Below are positions 25,951 through 38,100 of a stretch of DNA of 64,000 nt, in pieces. Source of the stretch: Bombus terrestris (lineage: Eukaryota > Arthropoda > Insecta > Hymenoptera > Apidae); assembly GCF_910591885.1 (NCBI RefSeq), contig NW_025963561.1:2356001-2420000 (forward strand). Direction: 5' to 3'. Below the pieces are notes generated by a model. It searched no databases. It was not told the origin of the DNA and was given only the letters and a program-made list of their open reading frames with translations. The position numbers were made by a program, and so were the translations under genes. Position 1 is the first letter of the stretch; each line of letters starts with the position of its first letter.

Positions 25951-26582
25951 TATACGTCATAACATAATAGTATATAACGTTATACGTCATAACGTAATAG
26001 TATATAACGTTATACGTCATATAGTGGTGCAATATAAAGTTATAGGTCTTATAGTGAAGGCATATAACGTTATACATTATAACGTAATAGTATATAACGT
26101 TTTACGTCATAACGTAATAGTATATGACGTTATACGTCATAACTTAATAGTATATAACGTTATACGTCATATAGTGGTGCAATATAACGTTATAGGTCTT
26201 ATAGTGATGGAATATAACGTTATAGTATATAACGTAATAGTACATAACGTTATACGTCATAACGTAATAGTATATAACGTTATACGTCATATAGTGGTGC
26301 AATATCACGTTATAGGCCTTATAGTGATGGAATATAACGTTATACATTATAACGTAATAGTATATAACGTTATACGTCATAACATAATAGTATATAACGT
26401 TATACGTCATAACGTAATAGTATATAACGTTATACGTCATATTGTGGTGCAATATAACGTTATAGGCCTTATAGTGATGGAATATAACGTTATACATTAT
26501 AACGTAATAGTATATAACGTTATACGTCATATAGTGGTGCAATATAACGTTATAGGTCTCATAGTGATGGAATATAACGTTA

Positions 26583-26606
26583 TATACTATTACGTTATAA
26601 TGTATA
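26583..26606 (-). repeat. Inverted 24-bp segment between two core palindromes
   Basis: The sequence TATACTATTACG then TTATAATGTATA is the exact reverse complement of the usual TATACATTATAA then CGTAATAGTATA. Total length and register are unchanged, and the flanks are the normal TATAACGTTATA halves. The breakpoints therefore lie inside two neighbouring core palindromes. It is the only clearly inverted segment I found. Confidence 0.92.
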
Positions 26607-26640
26607 ACGTTATACGTCATATAGTGGTTGCAATATAACG

Positions 26641-27314
26641 TTATAGGTCCTATAGTGATGGAATATAACGTTATACATTATAACGTAATAGTATATAACG
26701 TTATGCATCATATAGTAATGCAACATAACGCTAAACGTTATAACGTAATAGTATAAAACATCGTACGTCATATAGTGATGCGATATAACGTTATACGTAA
26801 TAACTTAATAGTATATAACGTTATACGTTATATCGTAATAGTATATAACGTTATACGTCATATAGTGGTGCAATATCACGTCATAGGCCTTATAGTGATG
26901 GAATATAACGTTATACATTATAACGTAATAGTATATAACGTTATACGTCATAACATAATAGTATATAACGTTATACGTCATAACGTAATAGTATATAACG
27001 TTATACGTCATATAGTGGTGCAATATAAAGTTATAGGTCTTATAGTGACGGCATATAACGTTATACATTATAACGTAATAGTATATAACGTTTTACGTCA
27101 TAACGTAATAGTATATGACGTTATACGTCATAACTTAATAGTATATAACGTTATACGTCATATAGTGGTGCAATATAACGTTATAGGTCTTATAGTGATG
27201 GAATATAACGTTATATATTATAACGTAATAGTATATAAAGTTATACGTCATAACGTAATATTATATAACGTTATAGGTCATATAGTGGTGCAATAAAATG
27301 CTATAGGTCTCATA
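26641..27314. repeat. Monomer stretch with M1 (type A) and M2
   Basis: M1 type A at about 26,702-26,771, then GTGACGGCATATAAC and GTATATGACG variants leading to M2 at 27,291. Same order as the end of the next 1.2-kb units. Confidence 0.75.
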
Positions 27315-28514
27315 GTGATGGAATATAACGTTATACATTATAACGTAATAGTATATAACGTTATACGTCATATAGTGGTGCAATATAACGTTATAGGTCC
27401 TATAGTGATGGAATATAACGTTATACATTATAACGTAATAGTATATAACGTTTTACGTCATAACGTAATAGTATATGACGTTATACGTCATAACTTAATA
27501 GTATATAACGTTATACGTCATATAGTGGTGCAATATAACGTTATAGGTCTTATAGTGATGGAATATAACGTTATACATTATAACGTAAAAGTATATGAAG
27601 TTATACGTCATAACGTAATATTATATAACGTTATACGTCATATTGTGGTGCAATATAACGTTATAGGCCTTATAGTGATGGAATATAACGTTACACATTT
27701 TAACGTAATAGTATATAACGTTATACGTCATAACGTAATAGTACATAACGTTATACGTCATATAGTGATGCAATATATCGTTATACGTCATATAGTGATG
27801 CGATATAACGTTATACCATATAACCTAATAGTATATAACGTTATACGACATAACGTAATAGAATATAACGTTATATTTTATAACGTAATAGTATATAACG
27901 TTATACGTCATATAGTGATGCAATATATCGTTATACGTCATATAGTGATGCGATATAACGTTATAGGTCCTATAGTGATGGAATATAACGTTATAGTATA
28001 TAACGTAATAGTACATAACGTTATACGTCATAACGTAATAGTATATAACGTTATACGTCATATAGTGGTGCAATATCACGTTATAGGCCTTATAGTGATG
28101 GAATATAACGTTATACATTATAACGTAATAGTATATAACGTTATACGTCATAACATAATAGTATATAACGTTATACGTCATAACGTAATAGTATATAGCG
28201 TTATACGTCGTATAGTGGTGCAATATAAAGTTACAGGTCTTATAGTGACGGCATATAACGTTATACATTATAACGTAATAGTATATAACGTTTTACGTCA
28301 TAACGTAATAGTATATGACGTTATACGTCATAACTTAATAGTATATAACGTTATACGTCATATAGTGGTGCAATATAACGTTATAGGTCTTATAGTGATG
28401 GAATATAACGTTATACATTATAACGTAATAGTATATAAAGTTATACGTCATAACGTAATATTATATAACGTTATAGGTCATATAGTGGTGCAATAAAACG
28501 CTATAGGTCTCATA
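27315..28514. repeat. 1,200-bp tandem unit, copy 1
   Basis: Forty monomers from just after M2 at 27,291 to just after M2 at 28,491. The next unit starts the same way at 28,515. Private changes include CGTAAAAGTATATGAAG near 27,586 and ACGTTACACATTTTAACG near 27,690. Confidence 0.82.
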
Positions 28515-28890
28515 GTGATGGAATATAACGTTATACATTATAACGTAATAGTATATAACGTTATACGTCATATAGTGGTGCAATATAACGTTATAGGTCC
28601 TATAGTGATGGAATATAACGTTATACATTATAACGTAATAGTATATAACGTTTTACGTCATAACGTAATAGTATATGACGTTATACGTCATAACTTAATA
28701 GTATATAACGTTATACGTCATATAGTGGTGCAATATAACGTTATAGGTCTTATAGTGATGGAATATAACGTTATACATTATAACGTAATAGTATATAAAG
28801 TTATACGTCATAACGTAATAGTACATAACGTTATACGTCATATAGTGATGCAATATATCGTTATACGTCATATAGTGATGCGATATAACG

Positions 28891-29190
28891 TTATACCATA
28901 TAACCTAATAGTATATAACGTTATACGACATAACGTAATAGAATATAAAGTTATATTTTATAACGTAATAGTATATAACGTTATACGTCATATAGTGATG
29001 CAATATATCGTTATACGTCATATAGTGATGCGATATAACGTTATACCATATAACCTAATAGTATATAACGTTATACGACATAACGTAATAGAATATAACG
29101 TTATATTTTATAACGTAATAGTATATAACGTTATACGTCATATAGTGATGCAATATATCGTTATACGTCATATAGTGATGCGATATAACG
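28891..29190. repeat. 150-bp tandem duplication (5 monomers, two copies)
   Basis: 28,891-29,040 and 29,041-29,190 carry the same five-monomer order, starting TTATACCATATAACCTAATA. The first copy differs by GAATATAAAGTTATATTTTA against GAATATAACG in the second. Confidence 0.85.
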
Positions 29191-29960
29191 TTATAGGTCC
29201 TATAGTGATGGAATATAACGTTATAGTATATAACGTAATAGTACATAACGTTATACGTCATAACGTAATAGTATATAACGTTATACGTCATATAGTGGTG
29301 CAATATCACGTTATAGGCCTTATAGTGATGGAATATAACGTTATACATTATAACGTAATAGTATATAACGTTATACGTCAAAACATAATAGTATATAACG
29401 TTATACGTCATAACGTAATAGTATATAGCGTTATACGTCGTATAGTAGTGCAATATAAAGTTATAGGTCTTATAGTGACGGCATATAACGTTATACATTA
29501 TAACGTAATAGTATATAACGTTTTACGTCATAACGTAATAGTACATGACGTTATACGTCATAACCTAATAGTATATAACGTTATACGTCATATAGTGGTG
29601 CAATATAACGTTATAGGTCTTATAGTGATGGAATATAACGTTATACATTATAACGTAATAGTATATAAAGTTATACGTCATAACGTAATATTATATAGCG
29701 TTATACATTATAACGTAATAGTATATAACGTCATACGTCATATAGTAGTGCAATATAACGTTATAGGTCCTATAGTGATGGAATATAACGTTATACATTA
29801 TAACGTAATAGTATATAATGTTATACGTCATAACGTAATAGTATATAACGTTATACGTCATATTGTGGTGCAATATAACGTTATAGGCCTTATAGTGATG
29901 GAATATAACGTTATACATTATAACGTAATAGTATATAACGTTATACGTCATAACGTAATA

Positions 29961-29980
29961 GTACATAACATATACGTCAT
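29961..29980. repeat. 1-bp deletion, GTACATAACATATACGTCAT
   Basis: The core AACGTTATAC has become AACATATAC. The colinear copy at about 37,190-37,210 keeps the normal core, so the deletion happened after the two segments separated. Confidence 0.85.
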
Positions 29981-29983
29981 ATA

Positions 29984-32900
29984 GTGATGCAATATATCGT
30001 TATACGTCATATAGTGATACGATATAACGTTATACCATATAACCTAATAGTATATAACGTTATACGGCATAACGTAATAGAATATAACGTTATATTTTAT
30101 AACGTAATAGTATATAACGTTATACGTCATATAGTGATGCAATATATCGTTATACGTCATATAGTGGTGCAATATAACGTTATAGGTCTTATAGTGATGG
30201 AATATAACGTTATAGTATATAACGTAATAGTACATAACGTTATACGTCATAACGTAATAGTATATAACGTTATACGTCATATAGTGGTGCAATATCACGT
30301 TATAGGCCTTGTAGTGATGGAATATAACGTTATACATTATAACATAATAGTATATAACGTTATACGTCACAACATAATAGTATATAACGTTATACGTCAT
30401 AACGTAATAGTATATAACGTTATACGTCATATTGTGGTGCAATATAACGTTATAGGCCTTATAGTGATGGAATATAACGTTATACATTATAACGTAATAG
30501 TATATAACGTTATACGTCATAACGTAACAGTACATAACGTTATACGTCATAACTTAATAGTATATAACGTTATACGTCATAAAGTGGTGCAATATCACGT
30601 TATAGGCCTTATAGTCATGGAATATAACCTTATACATTATAACGTAATAGTATATAACGTTATACGTCATAACGTAATAGTATATAACGTTATACGTCAT
30701 AACGTAATAGTATATAACGTTATACGTCATATAGTGGTGCAATATAATGTTATAGGTCTTATAGTGATGGCATATAACGTTATACATTATAACGTACTAG
30801 TATATAACGTTTTACGTCATAACGTAATAGTATACAACGTTATACGTCATAAATTAATACTATATAACGTTATACGTCATATAGTGGTGCAATATAACGT
30901 TAGAGGTCTTATAGTGATGGAATATAACGTTATACACTATAACGTAATAGTATATAACGTTATACGTCATAACGTAATAGTACATAACGTTATACGTCAT
31001 AACGTAATAGTATATAACGTTATAGTTCATATAGTGGTGCAATATAACGTTATAGGTCTCATAGTGATGGAATATAACGCTATACATTATAACGTAATAG
31101 TATATAACGTTATACGTCATATAGTGGTGCAATATAACGTTATAGGTCCTATAGTGATGGAATATAACGTTATACATTATAACGTAATAGTATATAACGT
31201 TATACATCATAACGTAATAGTATATAACGTTATACGTCATAACGTAATAGTATATAACGTTATGCATCATATAGTAATGCAATATAACGCTAAACGTTAT
31301 AACGTAATAGTATAAAACATCGTACGTCATATAGTGTTGCGATATAACGTTATACGTAATAACGTAATATTATATAACATTTTACGACATAACGTAATAG
31401 TATATAACGTTGTACGTCATATAGTGGTGCAATATAACGTTATAGGTCTCATAGTGATGGAATATAACGTTATACATTATAACGTAATAGTATATAACGT
31501 TATACGTCATAACGTAATAGTATATAACGTTATACGTCATAGCGTAATAGTATATAACGTTATGCATCATATAGTAATGCAATATAACGGTAAACGTTAT
31601 AACGTAATAGTATAAAACATCGCACGTCATATAGTGATGCGATATAACGTTATACGTAATAACGTAATGGTATATAACGCTAAAGTCATATAGTGGTGCA
31701 CTATAACGTTATAGGTCCTACAGTGATGGAATATAACGTTATACATTATAACGTAATAGTATATAACGTTATACGCCATATAGTGATGCAATATATCGTT
31801 ATACGTCATATAGTGATGCGATATAACGTTATAGGTCCTATAGTGATGGAATATAACGTTATACATTATAACGTAATAGTATATAACGTTATACGTCATA
31901 ACGTAATAGTATATAACGTTATAGGCCTTATAGTGATGGAATATAACGTTATACATTATAACGTAATAGTATATAACATTATACGTCATAACGTAATAGT
32001 ACATAACGTTATACGTCATAACGTAATAGTATATAACGTTATACGTAATAACGTAATAGTATATAACGTTATACGTAATAACGTAATAGTATATAACGTT
32101 ATACGTCATGTAGTGGTTGCAATATAACGTTATAGGTCCTATAGTGATGGAATATAACGTTATACATTATAACGTAATAGTATATAACTTTTTACGTCAT
32201 AACGTAATAGTATATAACGTTATACGTAATAACGTAATAGTATATAACGTTATACGTCATATAGTGGTTGCAATATAACGTTATAGGTCCTATAGTGATG
32301 GAATATAACGTTATACATTATAACGTAATAGTATGTAACGTTATACGTCATAACGTAATAGTATATAACGTTATACGTCATATAGCGATGCAATATAACG
32401 TTAAACGTTATAACGTAATAGTATAAAACATCGTACGTCATATAGTCATGCGATATAACGTTATACCTTATAACCTAATAGTATATAACGTTATACGTCA
32501 TATAGTGATGCAATATATCGTTATACGTCATATAGTGAGGAGATTAAACGTTATAGGTCCTATAGTGATGGAATATAACGTTATACGTTCTGACGTAATA
32601 GCATATAACGTTATACGTCATAACGTAATAGTATATAACCTTGTACATCATATAGTGATGCAATATAACGTTAAACGTTATAACGTAATAGTATAAAACA
32701 TCGTACGTCATATAGTCATGCGATATAACGTTATACCTTATAACCTAATAGTATATAACGTTATACGACATAACGTAATAGTATATAACGTTATACGTTA
32801 TAACGTAATAGTATATAACGTTATACGTCACATAGTGATGCAATATATCGTTATACGTCATATAGTGATGCAATATAGTGTTATACCTCATATTGTGATG

Positions 32901-33585
32901 CGATATAATTTTATACGTTATAACGTAATAGTATGTAACGTTATACGTAATAACGTAATAGTATATAACGTTATACGTCATATTGTGGTGCAATATAACG
33001 TTATAGGCCTTATAGTGATGAAATATAACGTTATACATTATAACGTAATAGTATATAACGTTATACGTCATAACGTAATAGTACATAACGTTATACGTCA
33101 TAACTTAATAGTATATAACGTTATACGTCATAAAGTGGTGCAATATCACGTTATAGGCCTTATAGTCATGGAATACAACGTTATACATTATAACGTAATA
33201 GTATATAACGATATACGTCATAACGTAATAGTATATAACGTTATACGTCATAACGTAATAGTATATAACGTTATACGTCATATAGTGGTGCAATATAACG
33301 TTATAGGTCTTATAGTGATGGCATATAACGTTATACGTTATAACGTAATAGTATATAACGTTTTACGTCATAACGTAATAGTATATAACGTTATACGTAA
33401 TAACGTAATAGTATATAACGTTATACGTCATATAGTGGTTGCAATATAACGTTATAGGTCCTATAGTGATGGAATATAACGTTATACATTATAACGTAAT
33501 AGTATATAACGTTATGCATCATATAGTAATGCAACATAACGCTAAACGTTATAACGTAATAGTATAAAACATCGCACGTCATATA
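29984..33585. repeat. Mosaic monomer stretch with mixed A/B markers
   Basis: A-like monomers to about 31,260. M1 of mixed type at about 31,262-31,331 and of type B at about 31,561-31,630. A 1-bp deletion at 31,680, two T+1 markers 151 bp apart (32,110 and 32,261), a GAGGAG monomer at 32,537, an R-like module at about 32,980-33,250, T+1 at 33,432 and a mixed M1 at about 33,510-33,580. No gene is supported. Confidence 0.8.
31671..31690. repeat. 1-bp deletion with substitution, TATATAACGCTAAAGTCATA
   Basis: Sister copies read CGCTATACGTCATATAG. Here it is CGCTAAAGTCATATAG, so the register shifts by -1. Private to this position as far as I can see. Confidence 0.8.
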
Positions 33586-35190
33586 GTGATGCGATATAAC
33601 GTTATACGTAATAACGTAATAGTATATAACGTTTTACGTCATAACGTAATAGTATATAACGTTGTACGTCATATAGTGGTGCAATATAACGTTATAGGTC
33701 CTATGGTGATGGAATATAACGTTATACATTATAACGTAATAGTATATAACGTTATACGTTATAACGTAATCGTATATAACGTTGTACGTCATATAGTGGT
33801 GCAATATAACGTTATAGGTCCTATAGTGATGGAATATAACGTTATACATTATAACGTAATAGTATATAACGTTATACGTTATAACGTAATAGTATATAAC
33901 GTTATACGTCATATAGTGATGCAATATATCGTTATACGTCATATAGTGATGCGATATAACGTTATACCATATAACCTAATAGTATAAAACGTTATACGAC
34001 ATAACGTAAAAGAATATAACGTTATAGGTTATAACGTAATAGTATATAACGTTATACGTCATATAGTGATGCAATATATCGTTATACGTCATATAGTGAT
34101 GCGATATAACGTTATAGGTCCTATAGTGATGGAATATAACGTTATACATTATAACGTAATAGTATATAACGTTATACGTCATAACATAATAGTATATAAC
34201 GTTATACGTCATAACGTAATAGTATATAACGTTATACGTCATATAGTGGTGCAATATAAAGTTATAGGTCTTATAGTGACGGCATATAACGTTATACATT
34301 ATAACGTAATAGTATATAACGTTTTACGTCATAACGTAATAGTATATGACGTTATATTTTATAACGTAATAGTATATAACGTTATACGTCATATAGTGAT
34401 GCAATATATCGTTATACGTCATATAGTGATGCGATATAACGTTATAGGTCCTATAGTGATGGAATATAACGTTATAGTATATAACGTAATAGTACATAAC
34501 GTTATACGTCATAACGTAATAGTATATAACGTTATACGTCATATAGTGGTGCAGTATCACGTTATAGGCCTTATAGTGATGGAATATAACGTTATACGTT
34601 ATAACGTAATAGTATATAACGCTATACGTCATATAGTGGTGCAATATAACGTTATAGGTCCTATAGTGATGGAATATAACGTTATACATTATAACGTAAT
34701 AGTATATAATGTTATACGTCGTAACGTAATAGTATATAACGTTATACGTCATATTGTGGTGCAATATAACGTTATAGGCCTTGTAGAGATGGAATATAAC
34801 GTTATACATTATAACGTAATAGTATATAACGTTATACGTCATAACGTAATAGTACGTAACGTTACACGTCATAACTTAATAGTATATAACGTTATACGTC
34901 ATAAAGTGGTGCAATATCACGTTATAGGCCTTATAGTCATGGAATACAACGTTATACATTATAACGTAATAGTATATAACGTTATACGTCATAACGTAAT
35001 AGTATATAACGTTATACGTCATAACGTAATAGTATATAACGTTATACGTCATATAGTGGTGCAATATAACGTTATAGGTCTTATAGTGATGGCATATAAC
35101 GTCATACGTTATAACGTAATAGTATATAACGTTTTACGTCATAACGTAATAGTATATAACGTTATAGGTCATATAGTGGTGCAATAAAAC
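33586..35190. repeat. Displaced A-type expanded copy
   Basis: 33,586-33,980 matches the start of the 8,478 and 16,048 copies (offset 25,108 from 8,478), preceded by M1 and T+1 as there. It then carries private changes (CGTAAAAGAATATAACG at 34,005, GTACGTAACGTTACACG at 34,852) and ends at M2 (35,182). Confidence 0.8.
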
Positions 35191-36480
35191 GCTATAGGTG
35201 CCATAGTGATGGAATATAGCGTTATACATTATAACGTAATAGTATATAACGTTATACGTCATATAGTGGTGCAATATAACGTTATAGGTCGTATAGTGAT
35301 GGAATAAAACGTTATACATTATAACGTAATAGTATATAATGTTATACGTCATAACGTAATAGTATATAGCGTTATACGTCGTATAGTGGTGCAATATAAA
35401 GTTATAGGTCTTATAGTGACGGCATATAACGATATACATTATAACGTAATAGTATATAACGTTTTACGTCATAACGTAATAGTATATGACGTTATACGTC
35501 ATAACCTAATAGTATATAACGTTATACGTCATATAGTGGTGCAATATATCGTTATACGTCATATAATGATGCGATATAACGTTATACCATATAACCTAAT
35601 AGTAAATAACGTTATACGACATAACGCAATAGAATATAACGTTATAGGTTATAACGTAATAGTATATAACGTTGTACCTCATATTGTGATGCGATATAAC
35701 TTTATACGTTATAACATAATTGTATATAACGTTATACGTCATATAGTGGTGCAATATAACGTTACAGGTCCTATAGTGATGGAATATAAGGTTATACATT
35801 ATAACGTAATGGTATATAACGTTATACGTTATAACGTGATTGTATATAACGCTATACGTTATAACGTATTAGTATATAAAGTTATCCGTCATATAGTGAT
35901 GCAATTAATCGTTATACGTCATATAGAGATGCAATACAACGATATACACCCTATAGTGATGGAATATAACGTTATACATTATAACGTAATAGTTTATAAC
36001 TATATACGCCATATAGTGGTGCTATATATCGTTATACGTCCTATAGTGATGCAATATATCGTTCTACGTCCTATAGTTATGCAATACAACGTTATACCTT
36101 ATAACCTAACAGTATATGACGTTAAACCTTATAACGTAATAGTATATAACGTTATACGTCAAAACGTAATAGTATATAACGTTATACGTCATATAGAGGT
36201 GCAATGTAACGTTATAGGTCGTATAGTGATGGGATATACCGTTATAGTATATAACGTAATAGTATATAACGTTATGCCTTATACCGTAATAGTATATAAC
36301 GTTTTACGTCATAACGTAATAGTATATAACGTTATACGTCATATAGTGGTGCAATATAACGTTATAGGTCTTATAGTGATGGCATATAACGTCATACGTT
36401 ATAACGTAATAGTATATAACGTTTTACGTCATAACGTAATAGTATATAACGTTATAGGTCATATAGTGGTGCAATAAAAC
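35191..36480. repeat. 1,290-bp unit, short copy
   Basis: 35,191-35,530 matches 36,481-36,820, and 35,521-35,860 matches 37,501-37,840. It is thus the same path as the next unit but without a 690-bp (23-monomer) stretch. From 35,881 it enters the most diverged stretch of the window. Confidence 0.8.
35881..36300. repeat. Most diverged monomers of the window
   Basis: Many changes not repeated elsewhere: GTTATCCGTC, GCAATTAATCG, ATAGAGATGCAATACAACGA, TATACACCCTATAG, GTTTATAACTATATACGCC, GGTGCTATATATCG, GTTCTACGTCC, CGTTAAACCTTATAACG, TACCGTTATAG and TGCCTTATACCG. The 30-bp register is intact, so this is point divergence and not foreign DNA. No open gene or RNA structure is evident. Confidence 0.8.
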
Positions 36481-38100
36481 GCTATAGGTGCCATAGTGAT
36501 GGAATATAGCGTTATACATTATAACGTAATAGTATATAACGTTATACGTCATATAGTGGTGCAATATAACGTTATAGGTCGTATAGTGATGGAATATAAC
36601 GTTATACATTATAACGTAATAGTATATAATGTTATACGTCATAACGTAATAGTATATAGCGTTATACGTCGTATAGTGGTGCAATATAAAGTTATAGGTC
36701 TTATAGTGACGGCATATAACGATATACATTATAACGTAATAGTATATAACGTTTTACGTCATAACGTAATAGTATATGACGTTATACGTCATAACCTAAT
36801 AGTATATAACGTTATACGTCATATAGTGGTGCAATATAACGTTATAGGTCTTATAGTGATGGAATATAACGTTATACATTATAACGTAATAGTATATAAA
36901 GTTATACGTCATAACGTAATATTATATAGCGTTATACATTATAACGTAATAGTATATAACGTCATACGTCATATAGTAGTGCAATATAACGTTATAGGTC
37001 CTATAGTGATGGAATATAACGTTATACATTATAACGTAATAGTATATAATGTTATACGTCATAACGTAATAGTATATAACGTTATACGTCATATTGTGGT
37101 GCAATATAACGTTATAGGCCTTATAGTGATGGAATATAACGTTATACATTATAACGTAATAGTATATAACGTTATACGTCATAACGTAATAGTACATAAC
37201 GTTATACGTCATATAGTGATGCAATATATCGTTATACGTCATATAGTGATACGATATAACGTTATACCATATAACCTAATAGTATATAACGTTATACGGC
37301 ATAACGTAATAGAATATAACGTTATATTTTATAACGTAATAGTATATAACGTTATACGTCATATAGTGATGCAATATATCGTTATACGTCATATAGTGGT
37401 GCAATATAACGTTATAGGTCTTATAGTGATGGAATATAACGTTATAGTATATAACGTAATAGTACATAACGTTATACGTTATAACGTAATAGTATATAAC
37501 GTTATACGTCATATAGTGGTGCAATATATCGTTATACGTCATATAATGATGCGATATAACGTTATACCATATAACCTAATAGTAAATAACGTTATACGAC
37601 ATAACGCAATAGAATATAACGTTATAGGTTATAACGTAATAGTATATAACGTTGTACCTCATATTGTGATGCGATATAACTTTATACGTTATAACATAAT
37701 TGTATATAACGTTATACGTCATATAGTGGTGCAATATAACGTTACAGGTCCTATAGTGATGGAATATAGGGTTATACATTATAACGTAATGGTATATAAC
37801 GTTATACGTTATAACGTGATTGTATATAACGCTATACGTTATAACGTAATAGTATATAACGTTATACGTCATATAGTGATGCAATATATCGTTATACGTC
37901 ATATAGTGATGCAATATAATGTTATACCTCATACTGTGATGCGATATAATTTTATACGTTATAACATAATTGTATACAACGCGATACGTCATAACGTAAT
38001 AGTATATAACGTTATACGTCATACAGTGATGCAATATATTGTTATACGACCGAAAGAGAGGCAATAAAACGTTATACGTCACAACGTAATAGTATAAAAC
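36481..38100. repeat. 1,290-bp unit, long copy with 690-bp insertion
   Basis: Same ends as the unit starting 35,191, plus 23 extra monomers. The stretch 36,650-37,480 matches 29,419-30,249 including the private variants GTATATAACGTCATACGTCA and GTGATACGATATAAC. It ends with a KERQ island at 38,047 and the ACATCGTACG part of M1. Confidence 0.8.

Larger units (their letters stand above)
25141..26640. repeat. Transition stretch, B then A-like monomers
   Basis: 25,441-25,900 is a B unit (GTAATGGTATATAACGC, GTGCACTAT, CCTTGTAATCTAATAG) closely like 49,230-49,700. From about 25,950 A-like monomers return. It holds a 1-bp deletion at 25,941 and the inverted segment at 26,583. Confidence 0.8.
28515..29983. 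repeat. 1,200-bp tandem unit, copy 2, extended
   Basis: Follows 27,315-28,514 but contains a 150-bp internal duplication (28,891-29,190) and runs on into the GTATATAGCGTTATACATTA stretch instead of M2. It ends at a private 1-bp deletion near 29,968. Confidence 0.8.
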
